Source: JBDTVS01 sp040007095
Lineage (GTDB): Bacteria; Acidobacteriota; Vicinamibacteria; Vicinamibacterales; CAVVIG01
Assembly: GCA_040007095.1 (NCBI GenBank)
Contig: JBDTVS010000122.1
Coordinates: forward strand, 1 to 64,000
DNA length: 64,000 bases
Direction: 5' to 3'
Positions 43,449 to 53,233 of this stretch are shown here, piece after piece; within the stretch, counting starts at the first letter, position 1, and every line of letters begins with the position of its first letter. A program made the translations under genes and the position numbers. The notes below the pieces were generated by a model. It worked only from the letters and a program-made list of their open reading frames with translations. It was not told the DNA's origin and did no database searches.

Positions 43449-46400
43449 TCAGAAGTCGACGGTCACATTGAACCGCGCGAACCGTGGATTGAGCACCGTC
43501 GTCGGCGCCAGCCACGTCGCGCCGTTGGTGACCGGATCGTAGGTCTGGTTGTACGCCGTTCCCGTGTTGCTGTTGAACACGTTGTAGAAGTCGATCGCGA
43601 TGTTCGTCCGCGTCCTGCCGAATTTCAGGATCTTGCCGGCGCGGACGTCCAGGGAGTTGAGACGATCGGGAAAGATGTGCCCCTGCGGCAGCAGGTTGAC
43701 GGTCTGGAACGCCAGGCCCGCCACGAGCGGACGCCCTGTCTGCTGCTGCAGAATCGCGCTCGTGACGTTGTAATTCGCCGCCAGCGACGCGCCGTTGCTG
43801 GCGACTGATGTGCCCGCCGGCGCCACCGCCGGCAGCGAGCGCAGCGAGCCGCTCACGAGGATATCGAGCTTGGGAATCGTGTACGAGGCCAGGCCGCGGG
43901 TGCTCGTCAGCCAATCCTCGCTTACCGCGCAGGCGCCCTGTTGCTGGTTGACGAGCAGTGCGCCGGCGGTCGTGTACAGCTCAGGCAGTTTGGCCGCCAC
44001 GGCGCAATAGTCGCGCACGCCGCGACCGCCGCTCGCGCCAAGCTGCACGAACAGCCGACTCGCCAGCCGCGCACTCACCTGCGCGTCGACGCCGTGCCAG
44101 TAGGTCTTCACATCGCCGTAGTCGCTCGCGAATGTGTAGTAGTTGTCGGTCGCGCCGAGCGCGCTTCGGGAGTTGCGCGTGAGGAACGTCACCGGGTCGC
44201 CGCCGCCGTTGGGCAGATTCGGGTTCGAGGGCGCCGCAATCGTCACCTGATCGAAATCCTGCGTCCCCAGGGCGAGGTTGTCCGTGAAGAAGAAGTTGCT
44301 CCACCAGCGGCGGTTGTAGCTGACGTCGAGCGCAACCCGCGGCAGGATCTGCTGCTGCACGGCGACGCCGAACTGCCAGTCGTCGGGCCGGATGCCCCAG
44401 CCGTGCTGCACCTCGGGGTTCACCCGCACGGTCACGAAGGGGTTGCCGAAGTTGGAGTTGCTCCAGGCGCCGCAGCTGTCGCCGCCCGATGCCGTGTTGT
44501 TCTGCGCGGCCGGATTCATCAGATCGCAATCCGGAATGAAATTGCGGTTGCCGTCGGTCCAGCTTCGGTTGGTCGTTTGCTGGAACGTCACCGCCGGATT
44601 GTTGATGGTGTATTGGTTGCCATTCTGGGCGGTCTCCAGGTATCGGCTGATATTGACCTTCACGGACGTCTTGCCGTTCCCGAACAGATCGTAGGCGGCG
44701 CCCATCCGCGGCGTGATGTCGTTGTAGCCGGTCACGCCGTCCTGTCGCGGGAAAATGAAGCGGCTGCCGAACCGATTGTCGGAGGTGATGCCGTTTTCGT
44801 CAGCGGGGAAGAAGCTCGACGCGTGCTCGTAGCGCGCCGCGGCCTGCACCGTGAGGCGTCCGTGCGTCCACGAATCCTGCGCGTAGAAGCCGTCGTACCG
44901 CGTGCGATTGCTCTGGTTGTGGGGGCCGATCCGCATCGTGAAGGTGGTAGGGACGCCGTTGTTGAATGTGTAGCTCAGCTGGTTGTCGACGTTCATCACC
45001 TGCCGATACACCTCGTACGCCGCCTGGTAGCCGAACTTGAAGCTGTGCGCGCCGGTCACGTAGGCCAGCGACGCGCGCCAGACGTTGTGCTGCTGATTGT
45101 TGGACGCCGCCGAATTCCATCCCCGATAAATAAAGTTGGGGTTGGGCACACCGGCCGCGGTGCTCTGCTCGGTCACGGCGACGAGGCCCGTCTGCGAGCC
45201 TGGTGGAATGTAGCCGCCCCACTTACTGCTGAAAGAGGAGACGCCGGCCTCGAAGAGCAGGCGGCTCGTCACCGGCGACGACCACGTCGCCTGGGTGATT
45301 TTTTCCCGTTCGGGCCACATGTTGGCGGACTCGGGGGATGCCGTCGACGTGCCGAGTCCGATCCAGTCGTCGCCGCGGTCCCGGCACCGGTCGCCGGTGT
45401 TGACGAGCGCAGACCCCGCGCAGTTCGCCTGGTAGTCGTAGTAGAACCCGACCTTGTTCCTCGGTGTGACCTGACCGGTCAGGCGAATGGACTCGATATT
45501 CTTGTTCGCCACCGACCGCGCTTTCACGTTCAGATCCTTGACGTAGCTCCACTTCGCGGGATCGAAGGCGTTCGCGTTGGCATACACACCGGGAATGTCC
45601 TGAGCGCTGCCGTAGGTGCGCAGGTTGTTGAAGAACCACAGCCGGTCGCGCTTGATGGGTCCGCCGAGCGAGAGGTTGGTGTCGTAGTTCTTGATCAGGC
45701 CGGGCGGCTCCGTGATCCCGACGCTGCGCAGCCGATCGTCGAGATTACTCCCCTGCGACCACTTGCCCGCCGTGCTGGCGAACGCGGTGCCGCTGAACGT
45801 GTTCCCGCCGGTCTTGGGAATGATGTTGAACGCCGGCCCGCCGCGGTCGCTCTCGCCCATGCCGCCCGCGACGGTCACCTGGACCTCCTGCGCGTTCACG
45901 AAATCGTAGGCAAAGCTCGAGACGCCGCCGCCGCCGAACGCCGACCCGACGTTCATCCCGTCGACCTGAACTGTGCCTTCCTGCCCTCGTCCGCCCCGCG
46001 ACGTGAAGAAGAAGTTCGTGGCGGTCCCGGTTACCGACTGGGTGGAATTCACGTCGAGCGTCAACGACTGGACGTCCGGCACCAGCGCCAGGATGTTGCC
46101 GTACGTGCGTGAGGCGGGTACCGCGGCGAGCACCTCGCTGGACAGCACGACCTCGCGTTTCGTGCTCGTCTGGATGTCCACGACGGGGGTCTCGCCGGTG
46201 ACGGTGACCGTTTCGGACACCGCGCCGACCCGCATCTCGGCATTGATGGTCGTCACCCCGGCGCCGGTCAGTTCGATGGCCTCGCGCTTGACGGTGGCGA
46301 ATCCCGACAGCGTGAACGTCACGGTGTAGGTGCCAGGCTTCAAATCCACGATCCGGTACAGGCCGGCCCCGTCGGTCACGACCGCACGCGACTTTTCAAT

Positions 46401-46553
46401 CAGCACCGGACTCGAGGCTTCGACATTCACCCCGGGCAGGATGGCGCCCGACGAGTCCCTGACGCTACCTGCGACCGCTGGTTGGGAAAAGGCGGGCGCC
46501 GACAGCAAGAACACCGCCGCGATCACCGCGAATCCCGTCGCCAGTACGCGCAT
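43449..46553 (-). CDS. TonB-dependent receptor with carboxypeptidase-regulatory-like domain (Oar-type), copy 3
   Basis: 1034 aa from ATG 46553, preceded by GGAGG. Signal peptide (ends PAFSQ), regulatory-like domain VAGSVRDSSGAILPGVNVEA, plug (INAEMRVGAVSETVTVTGET), and barrel ending RFNVTVDF. It has the same CDLMNPAAQ...GGDSCG Cys pair and a barrel strand SYNRRWWSNFFFTDNLALGT matching copy 2. The 5' region carries the dispersed ACCACAAAG-type repeat. Ligand unknown. The Cys pair and shared barrel blocks suggest copies 2 and 3 are recent relatives. Confidence 0.9.
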   Translation of the reverse strand: MRVLATGFAVIAAVFLLSAPAFSQPAVAGSVRDSSGAILPGVNVEASSPVLIEKSRAVVTDGAGLYRIVDLKPGTYTVTFTLSGFATVKREAIELTGAGVTTINAEMRVGAVSETVTVTGETPVVDIQTSTKREVVLSSEVLAAVPASRTYGNILALVPDVQSLTLDVNSTQSVTGTATNFFFTSRGGRGQEGTVQVDGMNVGSAFGGGGVSSFAYDFVNAQEVQVTVAGGMGESDRGGPAFNIIPKTGGNTFSGTAFASTAGKWSQGSNLDDRLRSVGITEPPGLIKNYDTNLSLGGPIKRDRLWFFNNLRTYGSAQDIPGVYANANAFDPAKWSYVKDLNVKARSVANKNIESIRLTGQVTPRNKVGFYYDYQANCAGSALVNTGDRCRDRGDDWIGLGTSTASPESANMWPEREKITQATWSSPVTSRLLFEAGVSSFSSKWGGYIPPGSQTGLVAVTEQSTAAGVPNPNFIYRGWNSAASNNQQHNVWRASLAYVTGAHSFKFGYQAAYEVYRQVMNVDNQLSYTFNNGVPTTFTMRIGPHNQSNRTRYDGFYAQDSWTHGRLTVQAAARYEHASSFFPADENGITSDNRFGSRFIFPRQDGVTGYNDITPRMGAAYDLFGNGKTSVKVNISRYLETAQNGNQYTINNPAVTFQQTTNRSWTDGNRNFIPDCDLMNPAAQNNTASGGDSCGAWSNSNFGNPFVTVRVNPEVQHGWGIRPDDWQFGVAVQQQILPRVALDVSYNRRWWSNFFFTDNLALGTQDFDQVTIAAPSNPNLPNGGGDPVTFLTRNSRSALGATDNYYTFASDYGDVKTYWHGVDAQVSARLASRLFVQLGASGGRGVRDYCAVAAKLPELYTTAGALLVNQQQGACAVSEDWLTSTRGLASYTIPKLDILVSGSLRSLPAVAPAGTSVASNGASLAANYNVTSAILQQQTGRPLVAGLAFQTVNLLPQGHIFPDRLNSLDVRAGKILKFGRTRTNIAIDFYNVFNSNTGTAYNQTYDPVTNGATWLAPTTVLNPRFARFNVTVDF

Positions 46554-46679
46554 CAACAGCCTCCGATCTGAGGTTTCCTGGGGGAGCACGAAATTATTCG
46601 GTGCCTAGACTATGGCAAAGGGGACAGGCGATCAAGGCGTTGCGCTTGCGCGTCGTGTGTCAGCCTGACGTTCACGACC

Positions 46680-46716
46680 GAGCACACCGAATGCACCGAG
46701 TACACCCGAGCGCATC
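46680..46716. repeat. dispersed 'CACCGA' repeat
   Basis: A run of CACCGA/ACCGAG words upstream of receptor copy 3, of the same type as 13698-13731. Confidence 0.4.
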
Positions 46717-46765
46717 GAGGTAGAACATTGGGATTTCTCTCGGCGATTTCTTCGACATTTCCAAT

Positions 46766-46793
46766 TTCGTGTCTTTGTGTTTTCGTGGTTGCC
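46766..46793. repeat. 'TTTGTGGTT'-type dispersed repeat
   Basis: TTCGTGTCTTTGTGTTTTCG and the following GTGGTTGCC are the complement of the ACCACAAAG word pattern at 1641-1670. Confidence 0.5.
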
Positions 46794-46828
46794 TTTGGAG
46801 TTCATCAGGCAGCAGAACTGGTCACTCG

Positions 46829-48277
46829 CTAACCGCGGGCGTGTCCGCTCACCTCGGCGCCGGCGTTTGGATCCAGGCTGAGGCAGTCAGCGACCGCCAG
46901 CACGGCGACGATCGACACCATGCCAAAGGCGAGGTGAAAGTCGGCGAGCGTCGGCGCTGACGCCGGTCCGCCGTGCAGCCACGCGGCCAGCCGCAGGGTC
47001 ACGGCTCCGACCGCGACCCCCATGCCCATGCTCATCTGGGTCATGACCGTGAAGAAGCTGTTGGCCGAGCTCATCTGAGGCTGTGGAATGTCCACGAACG
47101 CCATGGTGCTGATGCTGGTGAACTGCATCGATCGGGACAGACCGTGGGCGAACAGCAGGACGATCATCAGCACCTTCGGCGTGTTCGGCGTCAGCACACC
47201 GAAGGATCCGATCAACGCAGCCGTGATCAGCCCGTTGACGATCAACACCCGCCGGAAGCCAAAGCTGCGAAGCACGGGAGTGGTCGCCGGCTTCATGAAC
47301 AGATTGCCGGCGAACATCGCCAGCACCAGCAGCCCCGATTGAAACGCGCTCAAGCCGAACGCGATCTGAAACATGAGCGGAAGCAGGAACGGCGACACGC
47401 TGATCGCCAGCCGGAACAGCGAGCCGCCCCAGATGACGGTGGCAAACGTTCGCTGTTTGAGCACGTCGAACTGGATGAGCGGATGAGCCGTGCGGCGCAT
47501 GTGCCACACGCCCGCCCAGCCGGCGACGATGCCGTAGCCGAGAAACCATCCGGCCGTCGCCCAGCGGACGTTCTGCTGTCCGAGCAGCTCCAGCGAATAC
47601 ATGATCGACGTGCACGCCGATCCAGCCAGCGCAAATCCGAGCCAGTCGAACCGCCGGCGGTGTCCGGGCACGTTCCTGATCCACATCAGAGCCAGGGCGA
47701 TGCCGATGATCCCGAGCGGCACGTTCAAGTAGAAAATCCAGCGCCAGGAGGAATAGGTGGTGATGAAGCCCCCGACCGGCGGACCGATGACCGGCGCCGC
47801 GAGTCCGGGCCACGTGATGTAGGCGATCGATCGCACCAGGTCCTTCTTCTCGGTCGTGCGCAGCACCACCAACCGGCCGACAGGCACCATCAGCGCGCCG
47901 CCCATGCCCTGCAGAATTCTGGCCGCCGTGAACTCCCACAGACCGTTGCTCATGCCGCAGAGAATCGAGGCCATCGTGAACAGGCCGATCGCCGCCGCGA
48001 ATACCGTCCTGGCGCCCACTCGATCCGCGACCCACCCGCTCACCGGGATGAACACGGCCAGCGTCAGCATGTACGCGGTCATCCCCATATTCAGATCGAC
48101 GGGACTGGCGCCGAACGTCTGCGCCATTTGAGGCAAAGCGGTCGCGATCACGGTCCCGTCCAGGTTCTCCATGAAGAAGGCGCCGGCAACAAGCAGCGCA
48201 ACGAGCGTCGAGTGTGGAAACCGCGTCGGGCCGCCCGTTTCCGCTTCAATCGGCATCACCATACCTGAGCGGGCCAT
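46829..48277 (-). CDS. MFS drug efflux transporter, DHA2 (EmrB/QacA) family
   Basis: A 482-aa protein with about 13-14 hydrophobic segments. DHA2 motifs: FFMENLDGTVIATALPQMAQ in helix 1 (motif D1), VADRVGARTVFAAAIGLFTM (motif A), RILQGMGGALMVPVGRLVVL (motif B), and PGLAAPVIGPPVGGFITTYS (motif C). Such pumps export drugs or organic compounds in exchange for protons. No MarR/TetR regulator or EmrA partner is adjacent. Later Met residues (48262, 48256) could be the real start. Confidence 0.92.
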   Translation of the reverse strand: MARSGMVMPIEAETGGPTRFPHSTLVALLVAGAFFMENLDGTVIATALPQMAQTFGASPVDLNMGMTAYMLTLAVFIPVSGWVADRVGARTVFAAAIGLFTMASILCGMSNGLWEFTAARILQGMGGALMVPVGRLVVLRTTEKKDLVRSIAYITWPGLAAPVIGPPVGGFITTYSSWRWIFYLNVPLGIIGIALALMWIRNVPGHRRRFDWLGFALAGSACTSIMYSLELLGQQNVRWATAGWFLGYGIVAGWAGVWHMRRTAHPLIQFDVLKQRTFATVIWGGSLFRLAISVSPFLLPLMFQIAFGLSAFQSGLLVLAMFAGNLFMKPATTPVLRSFGFRRVLIVNGLITAALIGSFGVLTPNTPKVLMIVLLFAHGLSRSMQFTSISTMAFVDIPQPQMSSANSFFTVMTQMSMGMGVAVGAVTLRLAAWLHGGPASAPTLADFHLAFGMVSIVAVLAVADCLSLDPNAGAEVSGHARG

Positions 48278-48410
48278 TGTACAGGCGCGTCATTCGCGCC
48301 GCAGCGGTGGCAATCGCTGTCCCCGAAACGTGATTCGTCGCGGACACCGGCGGCACGCTGTCGCGCAGTAATAACGGTGCTCGGCTCTGTTCCTCGCCGT
48401 CAGGGGACTG

Positions 48411-48600
48411 GGCTCGAGCATCGAGCAGTTGGAGCCGCAGCGCAAGATGTTGGGGAGCTTTTTCCGCGGCGAGCCGCCCGAGTGCCGGCGGCATCATGAA
48501 CGACCTCGTCGCCGACAAGCGCGGTGGGGTCTACTTCGCCATGACGGGCGGTGGGCTGTTCGACGCGAACCCGCAGGACGTCGTATCGCGGTACGGTGCA
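48411..48600 (+). pseudogene. frameshifted fragment of an SMP-30/gluconolactonase-type gene
   Basis: One frame reads EQLEPQRKMLGSFFRGEPP. Just after it a different frame reads IMNDLVADKRGGVYFAMTGG and then a DANPQDVVSRYG block. Both match consecutive parts of an SMP-30-like beta-propeller (the 'NDLVADKRGGVYF' blade). The change of frame near 48485 and the missing beginning and end show a decayed gene. It ends at the terminator-like hairpin of receptor copy 4. Confidence 0.55.
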
Positions 48601-48606
48601 GACAAT

Positions 48607-48636
48607 CCAAGAGGGCGCACAGTCCGGCCCTCTTGG
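48607..48636 (-). terminator. terminator-like hairpin of TonB receptor copy 4
   Basis: CCAAGAGGGC (48607-48616) and GCCCTCTTGG (48627-48636) form a perfect 10-bp stem with a 10-base loop, 60 bases after the receptor stop. The T-tract on the minus strand is weak. Confidence 0.6.
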
Positions 48637-48695
48637 AAATGTCACTCGGCTCGATTGACTCTCTCGGAATCGACCGGCAAGAAACCCGTCGCGAA

Positions 48696-51600
48696 TCAGA
48701 ACGTCAGCGTCGCGTGGAGCCGGGCGAGGCGCGGCGCCAGGATGGCCGTCGGGGCAAGCCAGGTCGCGCCGTTGTCCGTGTACAGATACGTCTGCTGATA
48801 GGTCGTCGTCGTGTTGGAGTTGAACAAGTTGTAGAAGTCGACGCCCAGGTCGACGCGCGAGCGGCCAAAGCGCAGGATCTTGGCGAATCGGACGTCGACC
48901 TCGGTGCGGCGCTCGAGCGGGTAGAGCTCGCTTGGCGCCAGCAGGTTCACGGTCGTGTTCTGCGCGGCCGTCGCGCCCGCCGGCAGGCGTCCGAGCAGCT
49001 GCTGAACGACGGCATTAGGGATCTGGTAGTTTGCCGCGAGCGACGACCCGTTGCTCGCGTTCTCACTCGCCACCGTCCGCGTCGAACGAATCGAACTGCT
49101 GACGAGCACCTCTACTTTGGGAATCCTGTAGCTCGCCAGCCCACGGAACGAAGTGATCCACGGCTCCGTCACCGCGCAGGAGTCAGTCGAATTGGTGGTC
49201 TGAAGTTGAGGTCGTGCGCTCCACAACGCGCAGGTGTCACGGACACCGCGACCAGAGCTCGTCCCCATCTGCAGGGTGACCCTGCCGGACCGTGCGTTGG
49301 CGTTGAAGTCCAGGCCGTGCCAGTACGCGGTACGCGTCTCCCCCGCGACCGTTTCTTCCTTCGTCATGAGGCTTTGAGAACCTCGCGCCGACGCCGCCGG
49401 GGTGATGGCGACAAACGATTCGGTTCCGCCCGCGTTCGGCAAATTGGCATTGATCGGAACGGGGACTTTCCACACGTCGTAGTCGCTGGGGCCGGCGAGC
49501 TGGTTATAGGTGACGAAGAAGTTGCCCCAGCTGCGCCGGTTGTATCCGAGATCGACCGAGAGACCAGGACGAACTTCGTGCTGCACCGACACGCCGTAGT
49601 TCCAGTTGTACGGCCGGATGCCCCAGCCGCTCAGGATGGCGGGATCGATCTTGGTGGTATTCGGATCGAGGTTCCCGAAGTTCAAATTGGCGCCCGTCAG
49701 TGCCCCGCAGATATCGCCGCCCGTGGCGCTGCTGTTCTGCACCGCCGAGCTCAGCAGATTGCAGTCGACGGTGCGGTCGCCGTTCGAGTCGGTCCACGAA
49801 CGGGTCGCGGTCCTGACATAGTTCAGGCCCTGGTTCTGCGACGAATACACGCCGTCGGCGGTTGCCGCCGCGAGGTACTTTCCGACGCTCGCTTTCAGCG
49901 CTGTTTTGCCATTGCCGAACAAGTCGTACACCACACCGGCGCGCGGCGTGAGATCGTTGTACCCGGTCACGCTGTCGTTGCGGCCAAACCTGACGGGCAC
50001 CGGACTCAACACCGTCGTCAGATCTGTCCCGTTGCCTCCGGCCGGCGCCCAGCTCGTGACGCGGTCGTACCTGAGGCCTCCCTGAACGGTCATCCGTCCG
50101 CGCGTCCACTGATCTTGCACGAAGATCGAGTGCGCCGCCGCGCTGTTGGCATTGTCCCACTGCGATGTGGACGTGTAGGCGACCGACGTCGGCACGCCGG
50201 CGTTGAAGGTGTATCGCAACAGGGCGGGATTCGTGAATGATTCCCAGTTGTACTGCATGTGTGTGCCCTGATATCCCAGCTTGAAACCCTGCCCGCCGGT
50301 CACATACGACCACGCCGCCCGCCAATTCCATGAGACGGTGTCGTATTCGCCCCAACCGTTGGGAGCTCGATAGGACTGGTTGGGACGTCCGTACATCCCG
50401 GAGCTTTCCGTGACACCGATCAAGCCCAGGGGCGAATCGGGTGGCACACTGCCGTTGCCGATGATGCCGTACCAGAAACGCGACACCGCGGCGTCGACGA
50501 GGTGACGGCTGGACACTGGAGACGTCCACGTGGCCTGCGTCAGGCTGACCGGAGCACTCTGGTACCCGGACCCCGCCTCAGGGGCGGTGGTTTCCGAAGT
50601 GGCCGGGGCGCCGATCCAATCGTTGCCGCGCACGCGGCAGCCGTCCGCGCTGGTCGTCAGCGTCGATCCGAGGCACCGGTACTGCGGCTGATACGAGTAG
50701 GTCACCCGATTTCGGGGCGTCACCTGGCTGGTCAGCCGTCCCGAGAAATCCAGCTTCGATTCGGTGAAGCGCGTTTCGACTCCCGGTGTGGGTGCGTAGA
50801 GCCACTTGGTCGCGTCGCCCGCATAAAGGTTCGGCACCATGCCGGCGGCGACGACTTGCGCAATGCCGACGGTTCGGACATTCGTGAAGAACCACAGCCG
50901 ATCGCGGGCGATTGGTCCGCCGATGGCGCCGCTGCCGTCCCAGTTCTTCCGAGTGGTGGGCGCCGCGGCAATGCCCTGAGCCCGCAGCGTGTCGGTGATG
51001 TTGTCCCCTTGCAGATTCGACTGCGTGCCACTGAAAAACGCCGAGCCGCTGAGCGCGTTGCCGCCTGACTTCGGGATGATGTTGGCGATCGGCCCGCCCG
51101 TTTCCGATTCGCCCAGCCCGCCGCCGACCAGCACCTGCATTTCCTGCGCATTCGCGACGTCGAATGCGAACTGCGTCACGCTGTTCTGGCCGAACGGCCC
51201 GTTGACGGACACGCCGTCGACGAAGACGCGGCCCTCCGTACTGATCCCGCCGTGCGCCGAAAACAGCGACATCCCCGGCATCAGCGCGTTGTTGTTGACA
51301 CCCGGCTGGACGGTCAGTCCCGGAGTCGCGTAGAGCACGCCGCCGTAGTTGCGGGTCATCGGCAGGGCATTGATGGTTTCTGAATTGATGACCGTCTCCC
51401 GGCGGGTGGTCTGCGTATCGACGAGCGGTGATGACCCGGAGACGATGATGGTTTCGGCGAGCGCGCCAACGCGCATGTCGGTATTGATCGGGATCACACC
51501 AGACCCTGAAACGGTCACCTCGTCACGCTGCACGGTGCTGAATCCGCCCAGGGAGAACTTCACGGCATACGTCCCCGGCGGCAGGGTCACGATGCGGTAC

Positions 51601-51794
51601 TGGCCGGTGCCGTCGGTGACCACCGTGCGGACTTTTTCCGTCAACGCAGGGCTCGATGCTTCGACCGTGACGCCGGGGAGGACCCCTCCCGACGAATCCC
51701 TGACCACGCCGGCGATTGTGGCCTGGGCGAACGCCACGCGTGGAAGGATCAGGACCGCGACAAAGACGACGAGAGCGTTGAGTAAGCTTCGCAC
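48696..51794 (-). CDS. TonB-dependent receptor with carboxypeptidase-regulatory-like domain (Oar-type), copy 4
   Basis: About 1032 aa from GTG 51794, preceded by GGAGG at ideal spacing; an ATG four codons earlier overlaps that site and is less likely. Signal peptide (ends RVAFAQ), regulatory-like domain IAGVVRDSSGGVLPGVTVEA, plug INTDMRVGALAETIIVSGSS, barrel ending RLHATLTF. The Cys block is CNLLSSAVQ...GGDICG, a divergent form of that in copies 1-3. Ligand unknown. A terminator-like hairpin follows. Confidence 0.9.
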   Translation of the reverse strand: MRSLLNALVVFVAVLILPRVAFAQATIAGVVRDSSGGVLPGVTVEASSPALTEKVRTVVTDGTGQYRIVTLPPGTYAVKFSLGGFSTVQRDEVTVSGSGVIPINTDMRVGALAETIIVSGSSPLVDTQTTRRETVINSETINALPMTRNYGGVLYATPGLTVQPGVNNNALMPGMSLFSAHGGISTEGRVFVDGVSVNGPFGQNSVTQFAFDVANAQEMQVLVGGGLGESETGGPIANIIPKSGGNALSGSAFFSGTQSNLQGDNITDTLRAQGIAAAPTTRKNWDGSGAIGGPIARDRLWFFTNVRTVGIAQVVAAGMVPNLYAGDATKWLYAPTPGVETRFTESKLDFSGRLTSQVTPRNRVTYSYQPQYRCLGSTLTTSADGCRVRGNDWIGAPATSETTAPEAGSGYQSAPVSLTQATWTSPVSSRHLVDAAVSRFWYGIIGNGSVPPDSPLGLIGVTESSGMYGRPNQSYRAPNGWGEYDTVSWNWRAAWSYVTGGQGFKLGYQGTHMQYNWESFTNPALLRYTFNAGVPTSVAYTSTSQWDNANSAAAHSIFVQDQWTRGRMTVQGGLRYDRVTSWAPAGGNGTDLTTVLSPVPVRFGRNDSVTGYNDLTPRAGVVYDLFGNGKTALKASVGKYLAAATADGVYSSQNQGLNYVRTATRSWTDSNGDRTVDCNLLSSAVQNSSATGGDICGALTGANLNFGNLDPNTTKIDPAILSGWGIRPYNWNYGVSVQHEVRPGLSVDLGYNRRSWGNFFVTYNQLAGPSDYDVWKVPVPINANLPNAGGTESFVAITPAASARGSQSLMTKEETVAGETRTAYWHGLDFNANARSGRVTLQMGTSSGRGVRDTCALWSARPQLQTTNSTDSCAVTEPWITSFRGLASYRIPKVEVLVSSSIRSTRTVASENASNGSSLAANYQIPNAVVQQLLGRLPAGATAAQNTTVNLLAPSELYPLERRTEVDVRFAKILRFGRSRVDLGVDFYNLFNSNTTTTYQQTYLYTDNGATWLAPTAILAPRLARLHATLTF

Positions 51795-51958
51795 GCTATC
51801 CTCCATTGCGGCGGGATCGACGGTGAACGACCGGCACGCGCATCGCCCGAAACCGCCGCAAACGTCCTACGACGAAATCGTCGTTGGTCTTGAGCGACAC
51901 ACCGATGCAGAAAGGCGGGATGTTCTTCTTTGGCATGAGCGCCAGATTGCCGACTTCC

Positions 51959-52957
51959 CTATTTGCCTGCTTCGTCCTTCTTCTCTTGAGCGCGCGCGCC
52001 GGCGAGAATATTCGGCAGGGCGTAGTTGCCCTCATGGCAGGCGTACTCGAAGAGAGGCTCTTGCGTTCTCGCCAGGGGCACCATGGCGCTCCACGGTCGA
52101 ATGTATGAACCTGGATCGGAGACCCTGAATTCGTACCTGATGGTGTTGGCGTCGATTCGGGTGAAGCGCTCCACCAGTTCTGTATCCGCCGTCGAGCCTT
52201 GCAGGCTCGTCTCACGGCGAAAATTCGTGGTCTCGACGACGAGCGTGTCGCCTTCCCATCGACCACGGGAGTCGCCCGACCATTGTCGAAGCTTGGTATG
52301 CGGGCGCCCGTCGGTCGGGATGATGCGCGCGTTGTGCACCATCTCGTTGATGATCACGACGGTGCCGGGGGCCTGCAGAATCTGCACGTTGTTGTTGTAG
52401 GCGCCAGGCGTCATCGGCGGGCCCGAATTGAAGCCGATGAGGCACCGATCCGCGAGCGGCCGATCCTCGTACGAATTGCCAAAGCCGGAATTCGACACCT
52501 GCGCTCGTTCCGCGATCCGGCGTCGGGCGGCTTCGGTCAGCGGAATCCTCCCATCCGCCGGTTCGACAATGAGGGAGGTGCGCTTGTCTCCGGTCAGGCG
52601 CTTGCCGCGCTCGTACCAGACCTCGTTGTACGACAGCACGCCGCCTTCCGCTCGTGGCGCGTATCCCGCGCTTGGCTGCCCCTTGATCGGATCGAAGAGA
52701 TCGCGATTGAGCCGCGTGTTTTCCGCGGCCTCGAACGCCTCCGCCTCCTCGTGGCTGAGCGTGGCCTTTCCGGCGAACGCTTCCGGCCGTTGAAGCGGCG
52801 TAATCGTGGCGAACGAGTAGGTACCCTCGAGGTTCGGCTTTCCATCGGGGGTCCGGGACGGAGCCGACGCTTTGCTTTGTGCGGCAGCGGAAAGCGGCGC
52901 CAGTGTCAGCGTTGCCAGCAGGATGAATCCCCTCACCAACAAGCAATCGCGCATCAT
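51959..52957 (-). CDS. secreted 'DGKPDLSGVW'-related protein (copy 2)
   Basis: 332 aa from the first of two ATGs at 52957, preceded by GGAGG. Signal peptide (ends PLSAAAQ), then TPDGKPNLEGTYSFATITPL, a variant of the family's first motif. The middle has NSGPPMTPGAYNNNVQILQA and PGTVVIINEMVHNARIIPTD, then GRWEGDTLVVETTNF and a C-terminal FEYACHEGN with the conserved Cys. It is related to copies 1, 3 and 4 but longer. Function unknown. It lies about 165 bases upstream of TonB receptor copy 4 on the same strand. Confidence 0.68.
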   Translation of the reverse strand: MMRDCLLVRGFILLATLTLAPLSAAAQSKASAPSRTPDGKPNLEGTYSFATITPLQRPEAFAGKATLSHEEAEAFEAAENTRLNRDLFDPIKGQPSAGYAPRAEGGVLSYNEVWYERGKRLTGDKRTSLIVEPADGRIPLTEAARRRIAERAQVSNSGFGNSYEDRPLADRCLIGFNSGPPMTPGAYNNNVQILQAPGTVVIINEMVHNARIIPTDGRPHTKLRQWSGDSRGRWEGDTLVVETTNFRRETSLQGSTADTELVERFTRIDANTIRYEFRVSDPGSYIRPWSAMVPLARTQEPLFEYACHEGNYALPNILAGARAQEKKDEAGK

Positions 52958-53117
52958 CAACCTCCACTCCGCGTCGGCGCTCGCGGGAGCCGCCTTCGAC
53001 CATGACCGCCGCAATGTCAGCCGCCGATCGGCTGCACCCTATCCCAGGTGGGGGGCCTTTGCAACCTGCCTGCAGTCAACCACCGATCACGCCGGCCAAA
53101 ACCGGAATGTCTCGGTG

Positions 53118-53146
53118 ATCCCGGTGGCCTCGGTGGTGAAGTTCGT
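53118..53146. repeat. dispersed 'CTCGGTG' repeat
   Basis: CTCGGTGATCCCGGTGGCCT and the following CGGTGGTGA, complement of the CACCGAG pattern at 13698-13731 and 46680-46716. Confidence 0.4.
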
Positions 53147-53233
53147 CAGGCCAATACAACTGACCCGACCGAGCGGAAGGCCACAGCCACTTCCACCGCC
53201 GGCTCCAAGAGAGATCGCCGCCGGCGCCGGACG

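Noticed and set aside
43941..46112. 723-codon plus-strand open frame
   Set aside because: Antisense to TonB receptor 3, with no domain and no ribosome binding site.
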